Assembly (NCBI GenBank): GCA_037443785.1 | Contig: JBBINR010000002.1 | Coordinates: 94,917 to 158,916 of the forward strand | Length of the DNA stretch: 64,000 nucleotides | DNA from: JAQUOA01 sp037443785 | GTDB lineage: Bacteria > Bacteroidota > Ignavibacteria > UBA10030 > UBA8401 | Direction of reading: 5' to 3' | Shown: positions 51,055 to 60,477 of the stretch, piece after piece | Position numbering within the stretch: position 1 is the first letter of the stretch | Layout of the letters: every line of letters begins with the position of its first letter | Notes under the pieces: generated by a model | Seen by the model: only the letters and a program-made list of their open reading frames with translations | Database searches by the model: none | What the model was told of the DNA's origin: nothing | Translations under genes and position numbers: made by a program

Positions 51055-51708
51055 ATGAAATTTCAACTTCCCTATGGAAATTATCTCTCCGCCGCTCCGG
51101 ATTTTTTGATGGCGCTTACGTTTCTTGCTACCTGGATCGAGCCTGCGGCGCTTGGCGAGAACATGATCAAGAATCTGATGTTAGTGATGTTGATGGAATT
51201 TATTACGATCCATTCATCGGCATTTTTTGGCGTGTTGATGTTCAGGGAAATTCCGAAAATGAAAAAAATAATCTTTCTACTGCTGCTGGGCGGATTTTAT
51301 ACGATATTTGTTGCAGGCTTTTCGCTTTCATCCGGCGAGTGGTGGCCCATTGTAGCATTTTGGGGTTTGATTTTTAACAGACTCATGTCTGTTGTGTTTG
51401 GCAACTATGACAATGGGAAGGAAGGAGCTGTCATGGCAAGTATGTGGGTTGCCGGGGTCGTCTGTTACCTCGGTGGAGTTACACTGACCATTATGCTTCC
51501 CATACCGCCATTAGGAGTGACAAAAGAAATTATTCACTCTATGGGTATGAGCGGCAGCGGTTTATGGATTGATGAGCCGCATCGACTTGTTGCGTTTGGG
51601 GCTTTATATTTTTCGCTGATTGGTCTTGCGGAGATTTCCATAGAAAAGTGGGGTGGAAAAATCGATCTATCAAAATTTTCAACAATGAAATCTTCATTTC
51701 CTCAATAA
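51055..51708 (+). CDS. Multi-pass membrane protein, unknown function
   Basis: Translation from the ATG at 51055 gives 217 residues with about six hydrophobic helices (PDFLMALTFLATWIEP, MLMEFITIHSSAFFGVLM, IIFLLLLGGFYTIFVAGF, and others). No family was recognised. An upstream start at 50977 has no ribosome site. It is separated from the PhzF gene by 6 bp on the same strand, so the two are probably co-transcribed. Confidence 0.65.
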   Translation: MKFQLPYGNYLSAAPDFLMALTFLATWIEPAALGENMIKNLMLVMLMEFITIHSSAFFGVLMFREIPKMKKIIFLLLLGGFYTIFVAGFSLSSGEWWPIVAFWGLIFNRLMSVVFGNYDNGKEGAVMASMWVAGVVCYLGGVTLTIMLPIPPLGVTKEIIHSMGMSGSGLWIDEPHRLVAFGALYFSLIGLAEISIEKWGGKIDLSKFSTMKSSFPQ

Positions 51709-51714
51709 AAATTC

Positions 51715-52617
51715 ATGAAACACAAATACTACACCTGTGATGTCTTTACCGATCAGCGTTTTGGCGGGAATCAACTCGCAGTGTTTCCCGATGCCGCAAG
51801 CATTCCCGAACATTTATTTCAATCCATTGCAAAGGAATTTAATTTTTCCGAAACGACGTTCGTTTTTTCACCCACCAATTCAAAAAATACAAAACGTGTT
51901 CGTATTTTTACTCCGGGCGGAGAATTGCCTTTCGCGGGGCATCCAACAGTAGGAACGGCATTCGTGCTAGGAGCGATTGGGCAAATCAAGATTTCGAAAG
52001 AGGAAACGAATATTATTTTTGAAGAAGGGGTCGGTGATGTTCCGGTGAAAATTTTTTCGCGGAATAACAAACCAATTTTTGCGCAACTCACCGCAGCAAA
52101 GCTTCCGGAATTTTTTTCTGCCCCCGGCGGTGACGAGATTGCTCACTTTCTTTCTCTTGCCTCAAATGATCTTGATAAAAATTTTCCAATTCAGGTTGTG
52201 TCATGCGGAGTCCCATTTTTGTTTGCCGCCGTAACATCCCGCGCCGCTTTAAAACACATTCGCATCAACATTGAAAAAATGGAAACAGCCCTCCGTTCGT
52301 GCAAGGCAAAAGATGTTTTTATTTTTACGACGGACGCGGAACAAACCGATTCACAATTTCGCGCACGAATGTTCGCGCCATTGCTTGGCATTCCTGAAGA
52401 CCCCGCCACAGGAAGTGCTGCGGCGTCGTTCGCCGGTTATCTTGCAGAAAAAAATCCATTAAACGATGGAGTGGTAAAATGGAAAATCGAACAAGGGTTT
52501 GAAATGGGCAGGCCGAGTTTACTTTTTGTTGAAGCAGATAAACAGAACGGAGAAACGCAGGCAATTCGTGTTGGCGGCAATGTTGTGATGATCAGCGAAG
52601 GAGAGATGGAAATTTAG
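51715..52617 (+). CDS. PhzF-family isomerase/epimerase
   Basis: The 300 residues match PhzF throughout: YTCDVFTDQRFGGNQLAVFPDA, catalytic Glu46 in EFNFSETTFVF, RIFTPGGELPFAGHPTVGTAFVL in two parts, and the C-terminal DPATGSAAASFAGYL. PhzF proteins are isomerases or epimerases of small molecules including phenazine precursors. No phenazine genes are nearby, so the substrate is unknown. Confidence 0.93.
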   Translation: MKHKYYTCDVFTDQRFGGNQLAVFPDAASIPEHLFQSIAKEFNFSETTFVFSPTNSKNTKRVRIFTPGGELPFAGHPTVGTAFVLGAIGQIKISKEETNIIFEEGVGDVPVKIFSRNNKPIFAQLTAAKLPEFFSAPGGDEIAHFLSLASNDLDKNFPIQVVSCGVPFLFAAVTSRAALKHIRINIEKMETALRSCKAKDVFIFTTDAEQTDSQFRARMFAPLLGIPEDPATGSAAASFAGYLAEKNPLNDGVVKWKIEQGFEMGRPSLLFVEADKQNGETQAIRVGGNVVMISEGEMEI

Positions 52618-52638
52618 TTTCTGTAAAGGCGAAAGGCA

Positions 52639-53214
52639 TTATGAAAGCTGACGAATTTTCTGCTGAAAAATATTTAGAATGCTTTCTTTGGTCGGGAATG
52701 TCAGGAAGGAAAAAAGAAAAAATATTGCCGCAGGCATGGCATTCAGGATGTACACGATATGAATTTGTGCAACTCCTTTCGTTACCGCAATCAAGCAGAT
52801 CGCCAGTGAAAAAAACGCTGCTCCTTCCATCAGTGCCAATCGTATCAATGTTGCAGTAAAAATTACCTGGAAGTATTTTTCCGCTGGCGTGGAAGCAATA
52901 ATCTTTCCACCTCGATCCGTGAACGCTCGTGAAAAAGATTTTTCTATGCTCGCTTTGGCAAATTGTTTCTTATAAATATAGTTAACCCCAAAATAGATCG
53001 TCATCGAAAAGACTGTGTTAACAGATGAAAGTACGTCGATATCGCCAGTCGAAGTCCGTTCATCGTTATTGGTGAAAAATAAAACAACGACAACCAACGA
53101 AAAAAGCCCGACACCGACAGTCATTGCTCCCTGGACAATCTGCATGACGCGGATTTTTGCAGGGGAAAGCGCCAGTTCAAATTCAATTGGATTGATGTTC
53201 GGAAGAGATTCCAT
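52639..53214 (-). CDS. Four-helix membrane protein, unknown function
   Basis: The 191 residues have about four hydrophobic helices (VQGAMTVGVGLFSLVVVVLFF, VNTVFSMTIYFGVNYIY, AALMEGAAFFSLAICLIAV-type and IVYILNAMPAAIFFLFSFLTF). The N-terminus is short and soluble. No family was recognised. It lies convergent to the PhzF gene and upstream of glgA on the minus strand. Confidence 0.65.
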   Translation of the reverse strand: MESLPNINPIEFELALSPAKIRVMQIVQGAMTVGVGLFSLVVVVLFFTNNDERTSTGDIDVLSSVNTVFSMTIYFGVNYIYKKQFAKASIEKSFSRAFTDRGGKIIASTPAEKYFQVIFTATLIRLALMEGAAFFSLAICLIAVTKGVAQIHIVYILNAMPAAIFFLFSFLTFPTKESILNIFQQKIRQLS

Positions 53215-53258
53215 TCATGTTGTCCTTATTCTGTTTATTCACAGCGGGTTTTGATTTT

Positions 53259-54737
53259 TTACGAAGGAAGTTTTTTTCGCTGCCGAATTGCTTTTTCATA
53301 CAGCTTCACATACATCCCTGCCGAATTATTCCAGGAATTATCACGACTCATTCCGTTGAGTTGAATTTTTCTCCACTCATCATGAATATGAAATGAATCA
53401 ATTGCGCGCTGCACGGAACTTGTTAATGCCAATGAGGTGGCATCATTAAATGAAAATCCATTTCCAATTTCTTTTCCATAATAAGAAAACTCATGCCAAT
53501 CCTGAACGGTATCGGCAAGTCCGCCGGTTTTTCGAACGATGGGAACTGTGCCATAGCGCAATGAGTACATTTGATTCAATCCACACGGTTCATAATGCGA
53601 CGGCATCAAAAACATATCCGCACCGGCTTCAATGAGATGAGCGAGTTCGTTGTTGAATCCTATGTGTGTGTAACATTGATCGGGAAGATATCGGCTTGCC
53701 GATGTAAATATCTGTTCGTACCGTTCTTCACCCGACCCAAGAATGATCCATTGCGCTTTCTTTTCCATGAGCTCTTCAAGGGAATCTGTCACAAGGTCAA
53801 ATCCTTTTTGGGCGACAAGCCGTGAAATAATTCCGATGACGGGGATGTTTTTATCGTAGGGGAGCGAACATTGTTTCAGCAAAAATTTCTTGTTCTCTTC
53901 TTTGTTCTCAAGGTTTTCTTTTGAGTAATGGAATGGAATCAGCGGATCAGCTTCAGGACTCCATTCTTCGGTGTCAATCCCGTTGAGAATCCCGTACAAA
54001 TCGTGCTGACGAGAGCGAAGGATGTCTTGTAAACCCGCGCCATATTTCGGCGTAAGGATTTCATGGGCGTACGTGTCACTGACGGTTGAAATGATCTCCG
54101 AGAAAACGATTCCCGCTTTCATCATCGATACTGTATCCTCAAATTCCAACGGTCCTCCGGGATAATAAAAATCCCGCCGTAGTTCACCTTTCATCATCGT
54201 TGCTTCAGAAAATCTTCCCTGATATCCGATGTTATGGACGGAGTATAAGAATGAGGTTCGGTCAAACATTTTGTCCCACGAATAATTATCCTTTACCAAG
54301 AGCGGCAGCAAACCGGTCTGCCAATCGTTGCAATGAATCACATCGGGACGCCATTGCAACCGCTGAAGAGTTTCAATCACGGCTTTATTGAAAAGGATAA
54401 ATCGCTCATCTTCATCCCACTCATCGGTATAGATTCTTCCGCGGAAGAAAAACTCGCGGCAATCGATGAAATACACCTCAACGTCGGATGACGGAAGAAT
54501 TGACTGATGAAGGTAGACAGAACGGTCGGCGCCGCCGACGCGGATGTTCATTTCGCCGAACGTACTGAGAAACTGCAGTTGAAATTTTTGTTCATCGATG
54601 GAATCGTATTTTGGAATGAATACCTTAACTTCGACCCCGAGGGAGCGAAGATATTTTGGAAGAGCACCGATAACATCAGCTAATCCGCCGGTTTTAGCGA
54701 AGGGGGCGCACTCTGAAGCGACAATGGCAACATTCAT
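53259..54737 (-). CDS. glgA: Glycogen synthase (ADP-glucose type)
   Basis: The 492 residues belong to GT5: MNVAIVASECAPFAKTGGLADV, with the ADP-glucose-binding KTGGL at 15-19. Further hallmarks are HCNDWQTGLLPLL, the SVHNIGYQG segment and the C-terminal MPSHYEPCGLNQMYSLRYGTVPIV in two parts. It elongates alpha-1,4-glucan for storage. No other glycogen genes are visible nearby. The length matches bacterial GlgA (about 480). Confidence 0.96.
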   Translation of the reverse strand: MNVAIVASECAPFAKTGGLADVIGALPKYLRSLGVEVKVFIPKYDSIDEQKFQLQFLSTFGEMNIRVGGADRSVYLHQSILPSSDVEVYFIDCREFFFRGRIYTDEWDEDERFILFNKAVIETLQRLQWRPDVIHCNDWQTGLLPLLVKDNYSWDKMFDRTSFLYSVHNIGYQGRFSEATMMKGELRRDFYYPGGPLEFEDTVSMMKAGIVFSEIISTVSDTYAHEILTPKYGAGLQDILRSRQHDLYGILNGIDTEEWSPEADPLIPFHYSKENLENKEENKKFLLKQCSLPYDKNIPVIGIISRLVAQKGFDLVTDSLEELMEKKAQWIILGSGEERYEQIFTSASRYLPDQCYTHIGFNNELAHLIEAGADMFLMPSHYEPCGLNQMYSLRYGTVPIVRKTGGLADTVQDWHEFSYYGKEIGNGFSFNDATSLALTSSVQRAIDSFHIHDEWRKIQLNGMSRDNSWNNSAGMYVKLYEKAIRQRKKLPS

Positions 54738-54835
54738 AGTAATTTAAGATTATTGAGGTACCATAATATCGTGAATCAATTCAAAATATAAAAAGTAAAA
54801 TACCTGGGGGGGAATTAAACCATAGATTGATAATT

Positions 54836-55735
54836 TCATTTTCCATTATTGACATGCCAATCCGACGTTACTTCCATCCAGCAAACCAACCCGCGCCAAG
54901 CGCCATATTTCTCGTAATGCTTTTCAATTGCTGCATCGGAAATTTTTCTGCCGTTCTTGTGTATTTCCGAAAATCGTTTACGCACCCATGAATCGATGCC
55001 GAGATAATCATACCGTCCAAGTAATTTCAGCAAATTCCCTGCCGCATAATGACCAATGCCTTTAATGGAACGAAGTTTTTCGTACAGCTCAATCGTTGGA
55101 CGATCCGACGCGCGAAGCGATTCTATCTCTACCGTATGTGCCGAAATTTTTCTACAGAATTCAAGCAAATACGGCGCTCGGTATCCGCATGAAATTTCTT
55201 TTCGAAGCCATTTTTCGGATTTCCTTGCAATTACTTCGGGAGTTGGAAATGAAAATACCTTGTCCAGCACTTCTGTGCCAAGCTTCGTTGTAAGATTCGA
55301 AATCATAATCTTCGTCAGCGACCAGCTGCAATTGGTCGTGCACATCATTTTTACAACGTCTTCAAAAACGGTCGACGAACGAAGAAGTCTGCCGGCATTA
55401 ACTTTTGGAACCCACCGAAGATGCGGCTCCTTCCGACACAATGCATAAAAATCATCTAATTGCTCATCGATGCGACACATCGATCGGACAGAATTTGTAA
55501 TGATTTTTTTATCGGAACTGCCGATGGTCTGCGGCGAAAGAATCTTCGCTGACAACGATGTTGTGTTTGCTTTGACAAGAACGGCTGCCTGCCGATCCTT
55601 TGGCAATGCTATGACAGCATGGAGTTCAGTTAAATTTTCATTTGCGCGAAACGGCGGAAGATCGTACCATCCGTGACTGTTGATTGTTCGATGAAGATCA
55701 AAGTGTTGAGGCCGGCTAATCGTAATGGTATTCAA
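54836..55735 (-). CDS. HhH-GPD DNA glycosylase (OGG/AlkA type)
   Basis: The 299 residues have an N-terminal beta domain and a helix-hairpin-helix GPD domain. The segment GRLLRSSTVFEDVVKMMCTTN and the IKGIGHYAAGNLLKLLG hairpin are typical. The catalytic Asp is in YLGIDSWVRKRF. The lysine that forms a Schiff base in 8-oxoguanine glycosylases is replaced (His in GIGHYAA), so a monofunctional glycosylase is more likely. It should excise damaged bases. It is transcribed from the minus strand downstream of the M1-like gene. Confidence 0.85.
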   Translation of the reverse strand: MNTITISRPQHFDLHRTINSHGWYDLPPFRANENLTELHAVIALPKDRQAAVLVKANTTSLSAKILSPQTIGSSDKKIITNSVRSMCRIDEQLDDFYALCRKEPHLRWVPKVNAGRLLRSSTVFEDVVKMMCTTNCSWSLTKIMISNLTTKLGTEVLDKVFSFPTPEVIARKSEKWLRKEISCGYRAPYLLEFCRKISAHTVEIESLRASDRPTIELYEKLRSIKGIGHYAAGNLLKLLGRYDYLGIDSWVRKRFSEIHKNGRKISDAAIEKHYEKYGAWRGLVCWMEVTSDWHVNNGK

Positions 55736-55768
55736 AAATATTTTCCTTCTTTCCTTTAATAAGAGCGC

Positions 55769-57808
55769 TCAATATAATCCATACCATAGATTATCCGATG
55801 AGATGAATTTTTCACGTAAATATTTTTCCGCTTCAAGGATAACAGGTGAAAAGACCAACGGATTTTTTCTTCCTTCAGCAATGGCGCGCTGATACATTGG
55901 TACTGCTTCATCACGTTTGCCTTCCATCTCGAGCACATTGGCAAAACGAACCAAGCTTAAAAGGGGATAAAGCTGAGTTTCATCCGTTGCAGAAGATTGC
56001 ATCGACTGAAGGAAAAGATCTTTCGCTTTTTCCAAATCATTGTTTATCACGGCAATTTTTGCGAGAGAAAAATATGCGAGTGAAGCCGTTCCGGTATTAT
56101 TGGCAGGATCAAGCTGCAGTGCCAAGAGCGCTTCTTTTTCCGATGTGACAACATCTTTATGGTAAGCGCGAAACAGTCCCGATGAGCGAGCGTGTGCGAG
56201 AATACGTGTATCGATCAACCAGCGAAATACTTGATAATTTGGATCAAGTTCGACCGATGTTGGTTCTGAAGGAAATTGAAATGCCGCTTCCTGATGATAG
56301 TGGTTGAGTTCAATGCGCTTTATGACCGACCGGTTCCCAAATAAAAATACGACCGGCACAGGCATGACATAAAGATCGCCTCGCTGTTCCAAAAAAAGTT
56401 TTACACTATACATACCCCGCGGTGTTTTTTCTGAATTCCAACGCACGATGAATTCCGGCGCGGTGGAGCGATAAAGCCATTGCTGAAAAAACCATTGAAG
56501 CGAAGAACCGAATTCCTGCTCGCACTGCTGTTGAAATTCTTTTAAAGACATCGGCCTGGAAGAAAATTGCTGAAACAATGCGGCGGCAACATTATCGAAT
56601 GCCGGTTTTCCCAGAAGATATTCCAGCATTAAAAAGATATATCTTCCTTTATTTGAAATGACAGTAGTTTCATTCGGCTTTCCGGTGCGTCCATTTCCTA
56701 CCGCGCTTGACGGGAAAAAACTGAGTGCGTTAATCATTGCATCGAGTCTTTCACGCCGCTCGACAGTTGCACTTTTGTTCGTTGAAATGATAAATCGTGT
56801 CGCGAGATATCCAGCCCAGCCTTCATCCAGCAACGCCGTTGAATCAATCGTAAGAGGAACAAATTCATAAGCGAGATGAACGAGCAGAGCATTGTTTGCT
56901 GATCGTTTTGTAAACGATGAATCAAACGCCATGTGTTTGGGTGAATTTTTTTCTATGACGAGATGTCCGTTTTGTACAAAGGACTCGAAGATATCGTCAT
57001 TGCCAATGAAGGCAAATTTCATTCGGAAGGGCTGGTTGTTCCGCCGGCAGAGCGATGAAAAAAATGATGCGGCGTTTGCTAATTGAACAGATTGCGCTTT
57101 TGCGAACGCCTCATTGACCCGATTCGGGGAACAAAATAATGAAATAACACTGTTCGAATCTACACTTCGACTGGAATATTCAACAATATGCTTTGAGCCG
57201 CACAACGTCGTGATATTTTTTAACCGTACCGCTGAAGAAAAATTCCATTGCCAAATTTTTTGCCCATTGGAATTTGTGACAAATTCCGGATCTGATTCAG
57301 CAATGAGTGTGAATGCAGAATCGGCAATAAATTCAAGAGAAGCAGAACGGCATGAATCGTTTTCAATAGAAGGAATCCATGACATTCCAGGATGAGAGAA
57401 AAACACAAATTCATTGTCATTCATAAAGAGTGGTGCCGACGCAGAAGTATCGAACATTCCTGAAAATTCAATGACAATAGTGAGCGAGTCAACCGTATGC
57501 ACTGTCGGGGGGATATGGATGGCGTACTGAAAGGCTTCATTATCCTTTCCGTGCTGTTCTGTTGAGAAAGAATTTCCTTCGGGGTCCGATACGTTCGTGA
57601 TTTCGATATTTTTTGGGGCAGTGAATGACCATTGATGTATCGTATCCGATGCTGGTTGAAGCCGTACTGTGGATGTCCCGGTAATTTTTCCTTCATGTTC
57701 TCGCAACGCAACATTGAGCCGATACTCCAACACATAAAAGGCACTGTTTGATTGTGAGTAGCCGGCAGTAACAACAAGAAAGACGAACAGGAATCTATTC
57801 ATAGTCAA
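55769..57808 (-). CDS. Secreted M1 peptidase-like protein with degenerate active site and TPR tail
   Basis: The 679 residues have a signal peptide (MTMNRFLFVFLVVTAGYSQS), an M1-type N-terminal beta domain (YRLNVALREHEGKITGTSTV) and a catalytic-like domain. Where HExxHxW is expected the sequence is VHLAYEFV (His311), and only the later LDEGWAGYLATRF keeps the third-ligand region. Two zinc ligands and the catalytic Glu are therefore missing. QWFFQQWLYRSTAPEFIVRW matches the following segment. TPR-like helices occupy about 555-650. It is probably a binding protein rather than a peptidase. It lies between the glycosylase and the alpha/beta hydrolase genes. Confidence 0.85.
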   Translation of the reverse strand: MTMNRFLFVFLVVTAGYSQSNSAFYVLEYRLNVALREHEGKITGTSTVRLQPASDTIHQWSFTAPKNIEITNVSDPEGNSFSTEQHGKDNEAFQYAIHIPPTVHTVDSLTIVIEFSGMFDTSASAPLFMNDNEFVFFSHPGMSWIPSIENDSCRSASLEFIADSAFTLIAESDPEFVTNSNGQKIWQWNFSSAVRLKNITTLCGSKHIVEYSSRSVDSNSVISLFCSPNRVNEAFAKAQSVQLANAASFFSSLCRRNNQPFRMKFAFIGNDDIFESFVQNGHLVIEKNSPKHMAFDSSFTKRSANNALLVHLAYEFVPLTIDSTALLDEGWAGYLATRFIISTNKSATVERRERLDAMINALSFFPSSAVGNGRTGKPNETTVISNKGRYIFLMLEYLLGKPAFDNVAAALFQQFSSRPMSLKEFQQQCEQEFGSSLQWFFQQWLYRSTAPEFIVRWNSEKTPRGMYSVKLFLEQRGDLYVMPVPVVFLFGNRSVIKRIELNHYHQEAAFQFPSEPTSVELDPNYQVFRWLIDTRILAHARSSGLFRAYHKDVVTSEKEALLALQLDPANNTGTASLAYFSLAKIAVINNDLEKAKDLFLQSMQSSATDETQLYPLLSLVRFANVLEMEGKRDEAVPMYQRAIAEGRKNPLVFSPVILEAEKYLREKFISSDNLWYGLY

Positions 57809-57839
57809 CTCAATCCAGTTGTCGCCTTACAAAAAAATA

Positions 57840-58670
57840 TCATGGCAAAAATTTTATTATAGTTTTAAAAAAGATCCCGGGTTCATCCAGCCACGGAAAA
57901 TGCCCCGAATGTTCCATCACCGCTAATTGCGCGTTTGGAACTTTTTCCGCCATGACTTCGCTCCACGACGGCGAAACATGCACATCATGTTTTCCGCCGA
58001 TGATGAGCGTCGGAACGGCAATTTCATCCAAGCGGTCAACAACATTATACCGCGGCAATTCATTCATGATAAAATATTGATTCCGCTTCGGATCGAAATC
58101 AGTCTCAGCAAAAATTTTATCGATTGCCTTGCGCGCCTCTTCGGTTTGTACATCGTATTGATAAATGGTGCGATTGAATTTTTTGACCCGCTCATTATGA
58201 GGAAGCGAACGAATTTCTTTTGACAGTCGATCATACTGCGGAAACAAAGGATGGGAAGGATCGCGAAACGTTCCTTTGTGAAATTGCCCTGTCGGTGCAG
58301 AGCAAACAACAATCAATTTATTTACGTGCGATTGATGCGCGAGTGTATATTCCAGCGCCGTCCACCCGCCGGCAGATTGGCCCATCACATTCCACTTTTC
58401 TATTCCGAGATGAAGACGCAGTTGTTCGATATCGCTGACGAGCGTTGGAATTCCGTAATCATTTTTTTCTTGTATCGCTCCCGATTTTCCCGTTCCGCGC
58501 GGATCGAGACGAATGAGCGTAAAATTTTTTGCCAGCTCGTCAAGCGTTGTCCACCGATGCCCGTCAACGCCCCATGTTACCGGGCAAATCAGGAGCGGTT
58601 CACCATTGCCAAGAATGGAATAATGAATCGTGGTTGAAGCGACGGAAAGTTGGAATGACCCGTTGTGCAT
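57840..58670 (-). CDS. Alpha/beta hydrolase (proline iminopeptidase-like)
   Basis: The 276 residues form an alpha/beta hydrolase: oxyanion-side LDPRGTGKSG, nucleophile Ser99 in VMGQSAGGW, catalytic Asp in IGGKHDVHV and His257 in MEHSGHFPWLDEP. There is no signal peptide, so it is cytoplasmic. The closest general type is proline iminopeptidase or a related esterase; the substrate cannot be fixed from sequence. It precedes the M1-like gene on the same strand. Confidence 0.9.
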   Translation of the reverse strand: MHNGSFQLSVASTTIHYSILGNGEPLLICPVTWGVDGHRWTTLDELAKNFTLIRLDPRGTGKSGAIQEKNDYGIPTLVSDIEQLRLHLGIEKWNVMGQSAGGWTALEYTLAHQSHVNKLIVVCSAPTGQFHKGTFRDPSHPLFPQYDRLSKEIRSLPHNERVKKFNRTIYQYDVQTEEARKAIDKIFAETDFDPKRNQYFIMNELPRYNVVDRLDEIAVPTLIIGGKHDVHVSPSWSEVMAEKVPNAQLAVMEHSGHFPWLDEPGIFFKTIIKFLP

Positions 58671-58708
58671 GAAGAGAATATAAAAAATAATCAGGAATTA
58701 ATTTTAAA

Positions 58709-58800
58709 ATCCCCTATTTAAAAATCCCCCTTGTTCCGATAAAAAACATCGGAACATTCCCCCTTTTTAAGGGGGACGACGCGAAGCGTCAGGGAAGATT
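58709..58800. repeat. Composite palindromic repeat with GACGCGAAGCGTC hairpin, copy 1
   Basis: TGTTCCGAT/ATCGGAACA (58732-58740, 58748-58756), CCCCCTTTTTAAGGGGG (58759-58775) and GACGCGAAGCGTC (58778-58790) follow one another. The last two modules recur inverted at 63887-63926. Confidence 0.8.
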
Positions 58801-58898
58801 TAAAAAATGTCACGAATTATTTCTGCAATGCAAAACAAATGTACGTATATCTTTTGCAGTGATTCCGCACAAAATTTTCCAATAACAGAGAGAAGCAG

Positions 58899-59153
58899 AT
58901 GAAATATCCATTGCCGGAAGTTGTCATTGAAGAAGGAAAAAAATGGTGCCACAAAAAACGGAGCGATGGAGATTCATTGCCGTGCTTAACCGGAGAAACG
59001 ACATGCTGTTCAATCGAAAGAACAATATCGCCAAAATTTTCTTTCGTGGGGCAGCGTTGTTCAACGTACTGCGGGTTCAGTCTCTATTTTGGAAGTAAAA
59101 AATGCTGCACGTGTCCTGTGCGGACGGTGTTGTGGGAAACATATCAAGTATAA
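58899..59153 (+). CDS. Cysteine-rich small protein candidate
   Basis: The 84 codons contain 11 Cys, with pairs CC, CSTYC and CCTC, arranged in the second half (FVGQRCSTYCGF, KKCCTCPVR). There is no signal peptide. A weak AGAGAGAAG precedes the ATG. I recognise no family. The Cys pattern could bind zinc or an Fe-S cluster. Because the ORF is short and isolated it may not be a gene. Confidence 0.4.
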   Translation: MKYPLPEVVIEEGKKWCHKKRSDGDSLPCLTGETTCCSIERTISPKFSFVGQRCSTYCGFSLYFGSKKCCTCPVRTVLWETYQV

Positions 59154-59312
59154 AATTTTTATATCGATTATATAGAAACCCAGTTGATATATTCAGAGCA
59201 GTTCTTCAAAGCATTTTTCTCCCCCATTTTCTGCAAACTGCTTTATCTGTACCTAAAACGTTTCACAGGCATCAATTCATTCACTCTAACTAACAAAATT
59301 TCAGGAAACCCT

Positions 59313-60455
59313 ATGGAACGATGGCTACTACTTCTTTTTTTTATCGCATGCAATAATGTCAACGGCCAAACTATTGTAACTTGGCTTGATGACAATCCGA
59401 ACCCATCATCCGGCCAATATTTTTTTGTTACTGGAAATTTTACGTTTGATATGAGCACTGCCGGTGACCTCTGGTTTGATATTTCCTTTCCAAATGGTGT
59501 AGATAAGGTCGAAATAGCAAACTCCAATAGCTGGGGAGCAGATACTAGAGTATACAACCCGGGCGATACAATTTATCACAAAACATCTGGACAGATGATT
59601 GCAAAATACCATCTTGTTTCAGCACACCTAAAAGGATATACGGGAACCGAAGATCTCCATTTAAAAATAAAGGTCTTTCCAAATATTTCAGGGGAAGTTG
59701 AGATGTATTTCCGAGGAACGTACAAATTCAATTCAACAACAGTTACCGCGCCGGCTGAAGGTAAAGGCTGGACTACCGACCAGCAGGGATGGGATGTCTA
59801 CATGACTCCTCATCTACATAATCCAAAACCAGATATAGGATTTTCTTCAATTATTGTGAACAACGGCGATACAATTTATGAGGGAATGAATGTCCAAATC
59901 AAAGCAAAGATCGCAGACAATAACGGTTTTGGTTGTGCGCAGGCAAAAGTAAAATTCTTTATTCAGGGTGTTTTAGCAGGTGCATCTTTTACCACTGGGT
60001 CTGTTCCTTCAAGCGGAACAACATCCGCTTCGCTTGATTATTCTTTTACAACAGCCGGAGATTATATTATCAATGCAGAGGTTGACCCGGATAATACGAT
60101 TGATGAATCTAACGAAGCTAATAATTCAATCAATAAGATCATCACTGTCAACAAACCCGCAACCTCAGTAATCGATAAAATTTTTTCACCAAAGCTGTTT
60201 AATCTAAATCAAAATTTTCCTAATCCGTTTAATCCTGCCACCACAATAACGTTCTCGGTGCCTCACAAAAGTAATGTGACCATAGAATTGTATTCTTTAC
60301 TTGGACAAAAAATTGAAATGATAACAAACAGAGAGTATGAGGCAGGTGAATATTCACAAAAATTAGATGCCTCTTATTTGCCAGCGGGGATTTATTTAGT
60401 GAAAATGAATACAAGAGAGTTTCAAAAATCAATAAAGATCAATTTGGTAAAATAA
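59313..60455 (+). CDS. Secreted CARDB-domain protein with T9SS sorting domain
   Basis: The start at 59313 gives 380 residues with a signal peptide (MERWLLLLFFIACNNVNG). A beta-rich N-terminal domain with W and G repeats follows. A CARDB-type domain at about 175-285 includes PDIGFSSIIVNNGDTIYEG and EVDPDNTIDESNEANNS. The C-terminus is the T9SS sorting domain (NLNQNFPNPFNPATTITFSV ... AGIYLVKM). It is thus exported through the outer membrane. An in-frame region upstream (59184) lacks a signal and ribosome site. It lies 22 bp before another T9SS cargo gene. Confidence 0.9.
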   Translation: MERWLLLLFFIACNNVNGQTIVTWLDDNPNPSSGQYFFVTGNFTFDMSTAGDLWFDISFPNGVDKVEIANSNSWGADTRVYNPGDTIYHKTSGQMIAKYHLVSAHLKGYTGTEDLHLKIKVFPNISGEVEMYFRGTYKFNSTTVTAPAEGKGWTTDQQGWDVYMTPHLHNPKPDIGFSSIIVNNGDTIYEGMNVQIKAKIADNNGFGCAQAKVKFFIQGVLAGASFTTGSVPSSGTTSASLDYSFTTAGDYIINAEVDPDNTIDESNEANNSINKIITVNKPATSVIDKIFSPKLFNLNQNFPNPFNPATTITFSVPHKSNVTIELYSLLGQKIEMITNREYEAGEYSQKLDASYLPAGIYLVKMNTREFQKSIKINLVK

Positions 60456-60477
60456 TGTTCAAAGGCAGGGGGTTACT

